64,000 nucleotides of DNA, taken from positions 6,680,001 to 6,744,000 of the forward strand of contig NZ_CP108568.1 of assembly GCF_036010485.1 (NCBI RefSeq), given 5' to 3'. The notes under the pieces are model-generated. The model saw only the letters and a list, made by a program, of their open reading frames with translations. It ran no database searches and was not told the origin of the DNA. This DNA comes from Streptomyces sp. NBC_01198. GTDB lineage: Bacteria; Actinomycetota; Actinomycetes; Streptomycetales; Streptomycetaceae. Every line of letters starts with the position of its first letter. Positions within the stretch are counted from its first letter, which is position 1. A program made the translations under genes and the position numbers. Positions 34,284-42,550 of this stretch are shown here, one piece after another.

Positions 34284-35108
34284 ATGACGACGACCCTGAG
34301 ACCGGCGGGACCCGAGCAGCGCGGGCAGGACGGCGCGCGCACGCGGGGCTACACGGTCTGCGTCAACGGGCGGCCGGTCGGCAGCGTACGGATCGACGCG
34401 GAGCCGCACGGCGGCCCCGGGCGGATCGACACGCTGACCATCGACGAGCCGGACCGGCGCCGCGGCCGCGGCACAGTGGCGGCGCTCGCCGCCGAGGAAG
34501 TGCTGCGGCAGTGGGGCTGCACCCGGGTGCTCGTGTCGGTGCCCGACGAAGCGGAATACGCGTTGCGGCTGGTCACCGCGCTCGGCTACACCGAGACCAA
34601 CCGCACCCTGCACAAGGTCCTGCCGCCGGACGCCGGCCCCCGCGAGCTGCCGCCCGGCAGCACGTTGCGCGAGCTCAGTGCGCAGGACAGGGCGGAGTGG
34701 CTGGCCCGGCAGCGGGCCGACTTCGTCGCCGCCCTCACCGCGGCGGGGGTGCCCGTCGCCCACGCCGAGTCCCACGCGGCGGCCTCCTACGCCCAGGCGC
34801 TCCCGGGCGGCAGCCCCGCCCCCGGCAGCCGGCTGCTCGCCCTCGACCACGACGGCAGCACCGTCGGCCGCCTCTGGCTGCACACCGCCCCGGGCCCCGG
34901 CTGGGTCCAGGCGGTCGAGGTCCCGGCCCCCCACCGCGGCCACGGACACGGCCGCACCCTGATGCTCGCCGCCGAAGCCGCCTGCCACGCGGCGGGCACC
35001 ACCGCGGTCGGCCTGAACGTCTTCACCACCAACGCGGTGGCCCTCCGCCTCTACGCCTCCCTCGGCTACCGGGTGACGATGCGCCAACTCTGGAAGCCAC
35101 TCGCCTAG
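34284..35108 (+). CDS. GNAT-family acetyltransferase with two GNAT-like halves
   Basis: The 274-residue protein seems to be a tandem of two acetyltransferase folds. The first (about 20-115) has DTLTIDEPDRRRGRGTVAAL; the second (about 125-274) has VQAVEVPAPHRGHGHGRTLM and ALRLYASLGYRVT, the better conserved acetyl-CoA site. In such tandem proteins usually only one half is active. The substrate is unknown. It follows pabC by 76 bases, possibly in the same transcript. A repeat-rich intergenic region follows it. Confidence 0.85.
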   Translation: MTTTLRPAGPEQRGQDGARTRGYTVCVNGRPVGSVRIDAEPHGGPGRIDTLTIDEPDRRRGRGTVAALAAEEVLRQWGCTRVLVSVPDEAEYALRLVTALGYTETNRTLHKVLPPDAGPRELPPGSTLRELSAQDRAEWLARQRADFVAALTAAGVPVAHAESHAAASYAQALPGGSPAPGSRLLALDHDGSTVGRLWLHTAPGPGWVQAVEVPAPHRGHGHGRTLMLAAEAACHAAGTTAVGLNVFTTNAVALRLYASLGYRVTMRQLWKPLA

Positions 35109-35397
35109 CGGCGGGCTTTCCGCGCTGTCCACCTCGCCCCCGAGGGGGCTTGCCACCTGCGGTGGCGTGCTGTGTCCGCGGCTGGGTGGGGGCCGGTCGC
35201 GCGGTTCCTCGCGCCCCTTCGGGCGCGGCTCCTCCTCCGCCAGGGGGAGGAGCCTGCCCTTCTGCCGCGGAGGGTGAGCGTTTTTCGGGGGCGCGGGGAA
35301 CTGCGCGCCCCGCCGGGTCGGCGGGAAAGCAGCAGCGCCACCGCAAGTGGCAATCACCCGGGGGCGCGGGGAACCGCGCGCTCAACCCCCGCCGGCG
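35109..35397. repeat. Second cluster of the GGGGCGCG-GGAAC intergenic repeat, in both orientations
   Basis: Plus-orientation copies begin near 35287 and 35360 (GGGGCGCGGGGAACTGCGCG and GGGGCGCGGGGAACCGCGCG, with CCACCGCAAGTGGCAATCACC between). An inverted copy (GCGCGGTTCCTCGCGCCCC) lies at about 35199-35217. GGCTCCTCC and GGAGGAGCC form a hairpin near 35228-35255. The unit clearly resembles the tandem block at 22666-22935. No gene is seen in this space. Confidence 0.75.
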
Positions 35398-35910
35398 CTA
35401 AGCCAAGAGCTGGTCCGCCGCCGACTCGATGCGCGCGCGCAAGCCCTCCTGGGAGCGGCCGCCGTCGAAGCGCTCGCCGCCGATGACGTACGTCGGCGTA
35501 CCGCTCACCCCGATCGCCTTGCCTTCGGCAAGGTCCGCGTCGACGACGAGCAAGTGCCGCCCGTCGACCAGCGCGGTGTCGAACTCCTCAGCTTCGAGGC
35601 CGAGTTCGCGGGCGATGTCGACGAGCAGCGGCTCACCCGCCGCGCTCAGCTCCTCGGCCCGGGCGAGGACCGCCTCGCCGTACTCCCACCCGCGGCCCTG
35701 CGCGTACGCCTCCTCATACGCCTCCGCCGCCGCGACGGCGTAGTCGTGCTTGGGCAGCGGGAAGTGCCGCAGTTGTATGTCGAGCGCGTCGCCGTAGCGT
35801 TCGCGCAGCGCCCGCAGGTCGTCGAGGGCGGTGCGGCAGTCGGGGCATTCGAGGTCGCACCAGACGTCGAGGACGGCGCGCTTGGCGGCCGGGGGAGGGG
35901 GAGGAACCAT
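35398..35910 (-). CDS. DsbA-family thiol-disulfide protein
   Basis: This 170-residue thioredoxin-fold protein has the active-site block LDVWCDLECPDCRTAL with a CPDC motif, and the cis-proline block VSGTPTYVIGGERFDGGRS. The N-terminus is short and shows no signal peptide, so it probably acts in the cytoplasm, as do many FrnE/DsbA-like actinobacterial proteins. The role could be redox protection or a glutathione-S-transferase-like activity. It is a single gene on the minus strand. Confidence 0.88.
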   Translation of the reverse strand: MVPPPPPAAKRAVLDVWCDLECPDCRTALDDLRALRERYGDALDIQLRHFPLPKHDYAVAAAEAYEEAYAQGRGWEYGEAVLARAEELSAAGEPLLVDIARELGLEAEEFDTALVDGRHLLVVDADLAEGKAIGVSGTPTYVIGGERFDGGRSQEGLRARIESAADQLLA

Positions 35911-36033
35911 GGGCCCAGTCTCCCACCCGGGGAGGAGGCACCCCCGAGATCCCCCTGAACCTCCGCGCCCACCATGGCTTTCCGCGCCCCGCCCGAGGCA
36001 CGATGAGGGGGACCGACCGACGGGAGCCGCAGG

Positions 36034-36483
36034 ATGCTGACCACCACGCTATGTGCCGCGCTGTCCGCGGGCGGCCTGGCCATCGCGATGCTGACCGCCT
36101 ACCGGCGGCGCTTCCTGGCGGCCACCAGGATCGCCGCGTTCTCCCTGGTGCCGGTCGGATTGGCGATGGCCGGCCTGGTCACGCTGGGCCGCAAGGTCGG
36201 CACCGCCACCGGCCACTGGGCCGCCGACCTGGTCCTGAAGCCCACCGTGTGGCTGGGCTTCGGCGTGCTCGCCGTCGCCGCGCTGCTGTACGGCGTCACC
36301 CGGCTGATCTCGGCCCGGCTGCCCGAGGGCGGCCGCCGGGCGGCCCCCGCCGCGGTGCCCGGCGCGTCCAGCCCGGCGATACCGGCGGGGCGCCCGGCGG
36401 CCGCCAAGCGCAGGGGCGGCTCGGACAGCGGCCTGTCGGACTTCGCGGACGTCGAGGAGATCCTCAAGCGCCGCGGCATCTGA
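36034..36483 (+). CDS. Small integral membrane protein
   Basis: This 149-residue protein has three hydrophobic segments (about 1-22, 30-52 and 70-92: LTTTLCAALSAGGLAIAMLT, TRIAAFSLVPVGLAMAGLVT and VWLGFGVLAVAALLYGVTRL) and a cytoplasmic-type tail rich in Ala/Pro/Arg that ends in DVEEILKRRGI. The acidic-basic C-terminal helix could be a protein contact. No enzymatic motif is present and the family is not recognised with certainty. CCGCAGGATG provides a weak ribosome site. Confidence 0.75.
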   Translation: MLTTTLCAALSAGGLAIAMLTAYRRRFLAATRIAAFSLVPVGLAMAGLVTLGRKVGTATGHWAADLVLKPTVWLGFGVLAVAALLYGVTRLISARLPEGGRRAAPAAVPGASSPAIPAGRPAAAKRRGGSDSGLSDFADVEEILKRRGI

Positions 36484-36795
36484 GCCCCGGGTGTGACAGC
36501 GGTACGCGCAGGACCGGGCGGTCCGGTGCCGGGCTCATCGGATCCGGTGCCGGCTCGAACACCCTTGCCCGCCGGCACTCCGCGTCCACCGTCGCGTCCA
36601 CAGGTCGGACACCGGTCGGCTCCGCCCCCGCAGAGGTGCCGGACCCAAGGGGCACATCTCACGTATCGGACATCCACCGGGCCACTCAGGCCCGGCTGTC
36701 CAGCAGTCGGACGCGTGCTGCCCGCATTGCGGAAGATCCGTTGGGAGTCCGCGTGTTGGGCCACGGGCGCCCTCGCGCTGCGCGAAGATCATCGT
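36484..36795. other. 312 bases without a confident gene
   Basis: An open frame runs through this stretch into the next gene, but its translation is rich in Cys, Trp, His and Arg with poor codon bias, so it is probably not coding. No repeat or clear promoter was identified. Confidence 0.4.
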
Positions 36796-37125
36796 GTGCT
36801 GCCCACCACCGGCGACCGTGTCGCCGCTGCGCGGCCGGACCGTGCCGGACCGACCGCCTCCGACGTCCTCCCCGCCCCCCGCTCGGCGCCTGCCGCCGCC
36901 CGCGTGCTGATCACCGAGGTGGTGATCACCGAGGTGCCCCGCGCCACGACCGCCACCGTGCCGCTGGAGGCCCTGCAGGCCCTGGAGCCGCCGGCGGCCG
37001 TCGCGCCGGCAGACGAGCCGCAGGGATGCCTCTACGCGCTGTCCCAGCCCCCGCTGATGCTCTTCCTGCTGGTGATCGGCAGCCTGCTGGGCCTGGGCGC
37101 GGCCTACGACCTGATCTTCGTCTGA
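36796..37125 (+). CDS. Small protein with C-terminal membrane anchor
   Basis: This frame encodes 109 residues from GTG 36796. A Pro/Ala-rich region with the paired block VLITEVVITEVPRATTATV leads to one hydrophobic segment near the end (PPLMLFLLVIGSLLGLGAAY) and the terminal DLIFV. The start is uncertain because the frame is open back to 36493, but the upstream translation looks non-coding. It is probably a tail-anchored membrane protein; function unknown. Confidence 0.6.
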   Translation: MLPTTGDRVAAARPDRAGPTASDVLPAPRSAPAAARVLITEVVITEVPRATTATVPLEALQALEPPAAVAPADEPQGCLYALSQPPLMLFLLVIGSLLGLGAAYDLIFV

Positions 37126-37163
37126 CCGCCCCGTCCTGACCGCCCGGTCCTCGCCGGCAGCCG

Positions 37164-37760
37164 TCAGGAAGCGGCGACGGCCTCGTCGGCGCCGGTCTCG
37201 CCGGTCTCACCGGCTTCGCGGCGCCTGGCCCGGTAGGCGGCGACGTGCAGCCGGTTGCCGCAGGTGCGGCTGTCGCAGTAGCGGCGCGACCGGTTCCTGG
37301 ACAGGTCCACGAAGGCGTGCCGGCAGTCCGGCGCGTCGCAGCGCCGCAGCCGCTCCCGCTCGCCCGCCACGATGAGGAAGGCCAGCGCCATCCCGCAGTC
37401 GGCGGCGAGGTGGTCGGACAGCGACGCCCCCGGCGCGAAGTAGTGGACGTGCCAGTCGTAGCCGTCGTGGTCGGTGAGCCGGGGGGTGGTGCCGGCCTCG
37501 GCGACCATCGCGTTGAGCAGGGTGGCGGCGGTGGCGTCGTCGGTGGTGGCGAAGACCTCGGTGAAGCGGGTGCGTACCGCCTGGACCGCGGTGACGTCGT
37601 GCCGGTCGAGCCTGCCTATCTCGCTCACCTTGTTGCGCTCCACGAAGGCGCGCAGGTCCGCGACCTCGGCGAGCGCCTCGCGGCCCGCGATCGCGGGTGC
37701 GGTGTTGATCAGGTCGACCACACTGTCGAGCGCGCACCTGGTGTCATGGTTGATCAGCAC
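37164..37760 (-). CDS. CGNR zinc-finger protein with ABATE domain (probable regulator)
   Basis: This 198-residue protein has an N-terminal ABATE-type helical domain (about 1-140, with LDSVVDLINTAPAIAGREAL) and a C-terminal CGNR zinc finger: CDAPDCRHAFVDLSRNRSRR then YCDSRTCGNRLHVAAYRARR. The four cysteines bind zinc and the finger probably binds DNA, so it is likely a stress-type transcriptional regulator. GTG at 37760 is chosen because GGGAG precedes it. Its ligand is unknown. The extreme C-terminus is a Gly/Glu/Thr tail. Confidence 0.87.
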   Translation of the reverse strand: MLINHDTRCALDSVVDLINTAPAIAGREALAEVADLRAFVERNKVSEIGRLDRHDVTAVQAVRTRFTEVFATTDDATAATLLNAMVAEAGTTPRLTDHDGYDWHVHYFAPGASLSDHLAADCGMALAFLIVAGERERLRRCDAPDCRHAFVDLSRNRSRRYCDSRTCGNRLHVAAYRARRREAGETGETGADEAVAAS

Positions 37761-37817
37761 GGAACGCTCCCTGCCGGCGTCGTCGAGCGGCTGCGTTCCG
37801 AGGACTCTAGCGCGCGG

Positions 37818-37858
37818 GAGCCGCCGCCGTGGGGGTGCGGGTCCCATGGCGGCGGCTC
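37818..37858. terminator. Hairpin downstream of ssgB
   Basis: GAGCCGCCGCC and its 11-base complement are separated by a 19-base loop, between ssgB and the CGNR gene on the minus strand. It probably ends the ssgB transcript. Confidence 0.5.
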
Positions 37859-37958
37859 TCGTTCCTGCGGTGTCAGGCGGCCGGGCACTGCCCTGTGCTG
37901 CCTTGGGTGTCCGGGCTGTCCCCCCGAGTAGGACGGCCCCGGACGTCGGTGACCGGGC

Positions 37959-38372
37959 TCAGCTCTCCGCGAGGATGTGGGAGAGCTCGGTGTCGAGGTC
38001 GAAGTGACGATGCTCGGTGCCGGGCGGCACCGCCGCGTCCGTCCGCTTGAGGAAGGACTCCAGGGCCCGCGCCGGGGCTTCGAGCAGTGCTTCGCCCTCC
38101 GGGGAGCTGAGGGCGATGCACACGACGCCCTGACCGTGGCTGCGGGACGGCCAGACTCTGACGTCTCCGGTGCCGGTGGGCCGGTGCAGACCCTCGGCGA
38201 GCAGGTCGCGGGCGAACACCCATTCGACCGTCTCTTCGGCTCCGGTGTGGAAGGTGGCGTGCACGGCATACGGATCGGCCGTGTCGTACCGCAAGCCTGC
38301 GGGTACAGGCAGTGAGGATTCGCTCGACACAACGAGGCGCAGGTGCAGCTCGCAGCTGACCGTGGTGTTCAT
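37959..38372 (-). CDS. ssgB: Sporulation-specific cell division regulator SsgB
   Basis: This 137-residue SsgA-like protein is characteristic of sporulating actinomycetes. SsgB recruits FtsZ to future septum sites in aerial hyphae. The start MNTTVSCELHLRLVVSSESS, and the ADPYAVHATFHTGAEETVEW and WPSRSHGQGVVCIALSSPEG blocks, match what I recall of SsgB, a family with almost no variation between species. ATG at 38372 has AAAGG upstream. It indicates that the organism forms aerial hyphae and spores. Confidence 0.93.
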   Translation of the reverse strand: MNTTVSCELHLRLVVSSESSLPVPAGLRYDTADPYAVHATFHTGAEETVEWVFARDLLAEGLHRPTGTGDVRVWPSRSHGQGVVCIALSSPEGEALLEAPARALESFLKRTDAAVPPGTEHRHFDLDTELSHILAES

Positions 38373-38563
38373 AAGCGCCAGGGCCTTTCGCTCAGTGTGC
38401 GCTCGGGGATTCGCACGTCGGCGAAATCGACATGCCACCTGCGAGGACGTTGTAAACCCCTCTGAGAAGTTTGTGCGGCTTCTGATAGCTCGTCCGGACT
38501 AGTCGCGAGGAGGGCGGAACGCCCATTTCGGTGATCGCCGTGAAGTCCGGTACGTTGGCATAT

Positions 38564-38977
38564 ATGATCGCGGAGAGTGACCAGGACGACCAAGCTGTGG
38601 CCAAGGATTCACGGCTCGGTTCACGGGCCCCCGGATTCGTGCAGCGATCCCACGCGCTGCACGCCGTCTGGCGGGTCGGGATCTTCGTGGTCGGCCTCGC
38701 CGTGATCGCCGGCGGGGTGATCCTGCTGCCGCTGCCCGGGCCCGGCTGGCTGATCATCTTCGGCGGCATGGCGATCTGGGGGACCGAGTTCGTCTGGGCG
38801 CAGAAGGTGCTGCGCTGGACCCGCCGCAAGGTCACCGAAGCCGCCAGGTCCGCCATGGACCCCCGGGTCAGACGGCGCAATCTGCTGATCACCGTGGCGG
38901 TGGTCCTCGTGCTGGCCGGCCTGGCGAGCTGGTACCTGGCGAGCTACGGCTTCACGCCGCCGTGGCGGGCCGGCTGA
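38564..38977 (+). CDS. PGPGW-type transmembrane protein (TIGR02611-like)
   Basis: This 137-residue protein has a polar N-terminus, two closely spaced hydrophobic segments around the diagnostic PLPGPGWLIIFGGMAIWG block (about 43-80), a basic stretch (VLRWTRRKVTEAARSAMDPR) and a last membrane segment (LLITVAVVLVLAGLASWYL). Function is not known for this family. ATG at 38564 lies in TATATG; an upstream GTG at 38531 is less likely. Divergent from ssgB with 191 bases between. Confidence 0.82.
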   Translation: MIAESDQDDQAVAKDSRLGSRAPGFVQRSHALHAVWRVGIFVVGLAVIAGGVILLPLPGPGWLIIFGGMAIWGTEFVWAQKVLRWTRRKVTEAARSAMDPRVRRRNLLITVAVVLVLAGLASWYLASYGFTPPWRAG

Positions 38978-39041
38978 CCGCGGGCGGCCGCCTGCCTGGT
39001 CGGGAGGCCCGCCGGGGTGCGGTAAAGTGGTCGGCACGCCG

Positions 39042-39113
39042 GGGCGATTAGCTCAGCGGGAGAGCACTTCGTTCACACCGAAGGGGTCACTGGTTCGATC
39101 CCAGTATCGCCCA
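39042..39113 (+). tRNA. tRNA-Val (CAC)
   Basis: Acceptor GGGCGAT/ATCGCCC, anticodon stem CTTCG/CGAAG with loop TTCACAC (anticodon CAC, reads GUG). A -10-like TAAAGT is at 39023-39028. CCA is not encoded. Confidence 0.96.
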
Positions 39114-39119
39114 CCCGGA

Positions 39120-39163
39120 CCGAGGGTCCCGGAGACCGTGCAGACGGTCTCCGGGACCCTCGG
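39120..39163 (+). terminator. Hairpin terminator after tRNA-Val
   Basis: A perfect 20-bp stem (39120-39139 with 39144-39163) and GCAG loop, followed by CGTTTCCCCC, closely follow the tRNA. Confidence 0.85.
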
Positions 39164-39205
39164 CGTTTCCCCCCGCCCGCCCGGCGGTTCGCGCACACTG
39201 GGCCC

Positions 39206-39667
39206 ATGGACTGGAGTCACTACCGGTTCCGCAGCGTGTGGCGGCTCGACGCCGAACCGGACGCGGTCTACCGGCTGCTGGAGCGCCCCGACTGCTACCC
39301 GCAGTGGTGGCCGCAGATCCGCGAGGTCCGGCAGACCTGCGAGACGAGCGGGGTGCTCCGCTTCCGCTCCCTCCTCCCCTACGACCTGGTGGTCACCGCC
39401 CGCTCCACCCGCCAGGACCCCGTCCAGCGGATCCTCGAAGTCGCCATGACCGGCGACCTGGAGGGCCGGGTCCGCTGGACGGTCACCGCGAACGGCCCTG
39501 GCACGCGGCTGCTGTTCGAGCAGGAGGTCGTCGTCCGCAAGCCGCTGATGCGGCTCCTCGCCGTCCCCGGCCGGCCGCTCTTCGTCGCCAACCACGCCCT
39601 GATGATGCGCAGCGGCCGCACCGGCCTGCTCGCCCGCCTCGCCGCCGACCGCGGCGATGTGGTTTGA
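39206..39667 (+). CDS. SRPBCC-family (START-like) protein
   Basis: This 153-residue protein has the polyketide-cyclase/START-like helix-grip fold: SVWRLDAEPDAVYRLLERPD at the N-terminus, YPQWWPQIREVRQ (a common lipid-pocket segment) and a beta-rich core with a long C-terminal helix. These proteins bind hydrophobic ligands or catalyse ring closure; the ligand is unknown here. It is located between two tRNA-Val genes and its stop codon overlaps the -35 element of the second. Confidence 0.85.
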   Translation: MDWSHYRFRSVWRLDAEPDAVYRLLERPDCYPQWWPQIREVRQTCETSGVLRFRSLLPYDLVVTARSTRQDPVQRILEVAMTGDLEGRVRWTVTANGPGTRLLFEQEVVVRKPLMRLLAVPGRPLFVANHALMMRSGRTGLLARLAADRGDVV

Positions 39668-39693
39668 ACGCCGGGCGCGTTCGCCTGTAGCAT
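39664..39693 (+). promoter_or_regulatory. Promoter of the second tRNA-Val (CAC)
   Basis: TTGAAC (39664-39669), an 18-base spacer and TAGCAT (39688-39693). The -35 element contains the stop codon of the preceding gene. Confidence 0.6.
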
Positions 39694-39705
39694 TCCACTC
39701 GTCCC

Positions 39706-39780
39706 GGGCGATTAGCTCAGCGGGAGAGCACTTCGTTCACACCGAAGGGGTCACTGGTTCGATCCCAGTATCGCCCACCA
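39706..39780 (+). tRNA. tRNA-Val (CAC), CCA encoded
   Basis: Same sequence as the tRNA at 39042-39113 (anticodon CAC), but followed by an encoded CCA (39778-39780). Confidence 0.96.
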
Positions 39781-39806
39781 CCGTCGGAGCGTCAGAAACC
39801 GACACC

Positions 39807-39844
39807 CAGCAGGGGCCGTCCGCCGAAGCGGACGGCCCCTGCTG
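39807..39844. terminator. Bidirectional hairpin terminator
   Basis: A perfect 17-bp stem (CAGCAGGGGCCGTCCGC and complement) with CGAA loop lies between tRNA-Val and the convergent permease gene. Confidence 0.85.
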
Positions 39845-39907
39845 GTGTGCGGCGGGCTGCCGGGAGCGGGCGCGGGTCTCGACGCTGGCGTGCGAGGCCG
39901 GGCGGGC

Positions 39908-41569
39908 TCAGGGCTCCTGGCCGGCCTCCGCCACGGCCTCGGCGATGTGGGCCCGGACCCGGTCCTCGGGGAGGCGGGTGCGCAGGGCCAGCAGGTAGAC
40001 CACCGCGGCCAGTGCGAGGTTGACCACGAAGCCCCAGCCGAGGCCTATCCAGCCGCGGCCGCCGTCGTAGTCGCCCGCCCAGCTGGTCAGGGCCAGGCCG
40101 GCGAGCCAGGGCAGCACCCAGGTCGCACCCGCCCGCCAGTCCAGCTGCGGGCTGCTGCCCCTGGCGGTCAGTTGGAGGACCGCGAGCAGCACGAAGCCGA
40201 TACCGATGGTCGCGAAGAGCTTCCAGTTGGTGTTCCAGCCGGCCCAGTAGACGATCAGATTCGCCGAGTAGAGCCCCAGGAAGGGGATCAGGTCGCCGCC
40301 GGGGACGCGGAACGGCCGCTCGTGGTCGGGGATCTGGCGGCGCATCGCAGCCAGCACCACCGGACCGGAGCCGAACGACAGCACCGTCGCCGAGGTGATG
40401 AAGCCGACCAGCTGCTGCCAGCTGGGGAAGGGCAGGAAGACCACCAGGCCGAGCACGAAGGTCACCACCAGGCTGACCAGCGGGGCGCCGCGGCTGGTGG
40501 TGCTTGACAGGGCCTGGGGCGCGTTCCCGTTGCGCGCCATGGCGTAGGAGATGCGCGCGGTGACCGTCGTGTAGACCAGGCCGGTGTCGGCCGGGGAGAT
40601 CACCGCGTCGACGTACAGCAGATACGCCAGCCAGCCCAGGCCGATGGCGCTCGCGATCGCCGCCAGCGGGCCGAAGTCGTCGGTGAACTGCAACTGCAGC
40701 CAGCCGCCGGAGGACGCGAGGTCGTGCCCGGGGACGGCGCCGAGGAAGGCGACTTCGAGCAGGATGTAGATCGCCCCGGTGAGCAGCACGGAGCCGATGA
40801 TCGCGAACGGCACGTTGCGCCGCGGGTTGTCGGTCTCGCCGGCCAGCTCCACCGCCTGCCGGAAGCCCAGGAAGGAGAAGGTGATGCCGGCCGTCGAGAT
40901 GGCGGTGAACACGCCCTTGGCGCCGCCCGGCGCGAAGCCGCCGTACTCCCGCGCGCCGAAGTTGTGGCCGTGGAAGGCGGTGAGCAGGAAGGCCGCGATC
41001 ACCAGCAGGATGATCGCCAGCTTCCACCACACCAGCACGTTGTTGACGCGGGCGAACCAGCGGATGCCGAAGTAGTTCAGCGTCACGAAGAACGCCATCG
41101 CGACGACCGCGACGGCGTACCCCAGGCCGGTCAGCGTGTACGCCCCGGAGGAGTGGTGGTCGGTGAAGTGCGCCCAGCGGGTGGCGTACTGCAGGGCGCC
41201 CTCGACCTCGATGGGCGCCACGGTGGCCGCCGCGACCCAGGTGATCCACCCCATCGTGTAGCTGGCGAACGACCCGAAGGACAGGTGCGGGAAGCGCACC
41301 ACCCCGCCCGACACGGGGAACATCGTGCCCAGCTCGGCGAAGCACAGGCCGATCAGCAGGATCATCACCGCGGCGATCGCCCACGAGAAGATCGACGCGG
41401 GGCCGGCCACCTTCGCCGCGTTCAGCGCCCCGAACAGCCAGCCGGAGCCGATGATCGAGCCGACGCCCGCGAAGAGCAGGCTGACCCGGCCCATGTCCCT
41501 GCGCAGCCTGGGCGGCCCTTTCGTCGGCTCGTCGGGGGACTTCTCCGTACGTCCGGAAACCGTGGTCAT
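39908..41569 (-). CDS. APC-family amino acid permease
   Basis: This 553-residue protein has about 12-14 hydrophobic segments. The first carries the APC signature VSLLFAGVGSIIGSGWLFGA, and the second the block FAELGTMFPVSGGVVRFPHL. AGITFSFLGFRQAVELAGET is the conserved segment around TM6. It resembles actinobacterial amino-acid or polyamine transporters; the substrate is unknown. It is single, on the minus strand, and 123 bases from the HTH-receiver gene with the same direction. Confidence 0.9.
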   Translation of the reverse strand: MTTVSGRTEKSPDEPTKGPPRLRRDMGRVSLLFAGVGSIIGSGWLFGALNAAKVAGPASIFSWAIAAVMILLIGLCFAELGTMFPVSGGVVRFPHLSFGSFASYTMGWITWVAAATVAPIEVEGALQYATRWAHFTDHHSSGAYTLTGLGYAVAVVAMAFFVTLNYFGIRWFARVNNVLVWWKLAIILLVIAAFLLTAFHGHNFGAREYGGFAPGGAKGVFTAISTAGITFSFLGFRQAVELAGETDNPRRNVPFAIIGSVLLTGAIYILLEVAFLGAVPGHDLASSGGWLQLQFTDDFGPLAAIASAIGLGWLAYLLYVDAVISPADTGLVYTTVTARISYAMARNGNAPQALSSTTSRGAPLVSLVVTFVLGLVVFLPFPSWQQLVGFITSATVLSFGSGPVVLAAMRRQIPDHERPFRVPGGDLIPFLGLYSANLIVYWAGWNTNWKLFATIGIGFVLLAVLQLTARGSSPQLDWRAGATWVLPWLAGLALTSWAGDYDGGRGWIGLGWGFVVNLALAAVVYLLALRTRLPEDRVRAHIAEAVAEAGQEP

Positions 41570-41692
41570 GTAAGCCGCCCCTTCCGCCGTGCCGCGAGCC
41601 GCGGGCCCGGGGCCCTGGGCTTGCTGTCACTGGACCGGCCTGCCCGGAGATCGGCGGGGCATGCCAGGTGCGGCGGAGGTGGGCGGAGCTGG

Positions 41693-42544
41693 TCAGTCCT
41701 CCTGGAGCGGGATGGTCGCGGTCTCCAGGAAGAACTGGTCGATGCTGCGCACCGACTGCAGGAAGTCGTCGAGGTTGACCGGCTTGGTCACGTACGCGTT
41801 GGCGTGCCGCTGGTAGGCGGCGCTCACGTCGCCGGGGGTGGCGGAGGTGGTGAGCACCACGACCGGGATGGTGCACAGGTCGGCGTCCTCCTTGAGCACC
41901 CCGAGCAGTTCGCGGCCGTTCATCCGCGGCATGTTGAGGTCGAGCACGATGAGGTCGGGCCGCGGGTTCGCCGGGTCGCGCAGATACTCCAGCGCCGCGA
42001 TGCCGTCGTCGGCGCGGCCGATGGCGCGGGCGACGCCGCCGTGGGTGAGGGCCTCCTCGATCAGCAGGGCGTCGGCGGGGTCGTCCTCGACGAGCAGCAC
42101 GTGATACGCGCGGTGGGGGACAAGGGCATTCACAGTGGTGCTCCTGGTGATCTGGTCGGGGATCGGGCGGGACTGCGGGCGCGCGGTGAAGACCAGCCCC
42201 GGCCAGCGGCGGCGGGCACCCTGCCGGGTGATGCCCCAGGCGCGGCCGAGGTCGGGGTAGCCGGCGCCGCCGAGAGCGGCGGCCGAGGCGGCCTCCGCGG
42301 CCCGGTTCTCGGCCGCGTGCACGATGTAGGAGAGCACCTGGAGCCGGGCCAGCGCCGTGGCGCCACCCGGGTCGGGCGCAGCCGTACCGGGACGCGCGGT
42401 ACCCTTTCCGGGCATTCCGCCAGGGCTGTCGAGGTTGTGCGAGGCTCCGGCGGCAAGCTGGTCCGCGAGATCCTCCACCGCCCGCTCGGCGAGTGAGACG
42501 AGCTCGTCGTGGCCGAGATGGAGAACAGGAGACTTGCCGGGCAC
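41693..42544 (-). CDS. HTH domain fused in frame to a response-regulator receiver domain
   Basis: One uninterrupted frame of 283 residues. Residues 1 to about 120 form a helical, HTH-containing part (RLQVLSYIVHAAENRAAEAA, GYPDLGRAWGITRQGARRRW) of the kind found in small actinobacterial DNA-binding proteins. From about 138 is an Rcp1-like receiver (HVLLVEDDPADALLIEEALT, phosphoacceptor D202 in IVLDLNMPRMNG, YVTKPVNLDDFL). The GTG at 42544 directly follows a strong promoter. An internal GTG at 42133, with its own AGGAG, would give the receiver alone (146 residues). It is divergent from a histidine kinase gene and probably receives its phosphate. Confidence 0.75.
   Translation of the reverse strand: MPGKSPVLHLGHDELVSLAERAVEDLADQLAAGASHNLDSPGGMPGKGTARPGTAAPDPGGATALARLQVLSYIVHAAENRAAEAASAAALGGAGYPDLGRAWGITRQGARRRWPGLVFTARPQSRPIPDQITRSTTVNALVPHRAYHVLLVEDDPADALLIEEALTHGGVARAIGRADDGIAALEYLRDPANPRPDLIVLDLNMPRMNGRELLGVLKEDADLCTIPVVVLTTSATPGDVSAAYQRHANAYVTKPVNLDDFLQSVRSIDQFFLETATIPLQED
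42133..42147 (-). promoter_or_regulatory. Internal ribosome site and GTG start for a stand-alone receiver
   Basis: On the minus strand CAGGAGCACCACTGTG gives AGGAG seven bases before GTG at 42133, inside the HTH-receiver frame. The receiver domain starts eight residues later. Two products from one frame are therefore possible. Confidence 0.55.
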
Positions 42545-42550
42545 CCCTGG

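Noticed and set aside
36003..37139. A 378-codon plus-strand frame across two small membrane-protein genes
   Set aside because: It is out of frame with the hydrophobic segments of both genes and has shadow composition.
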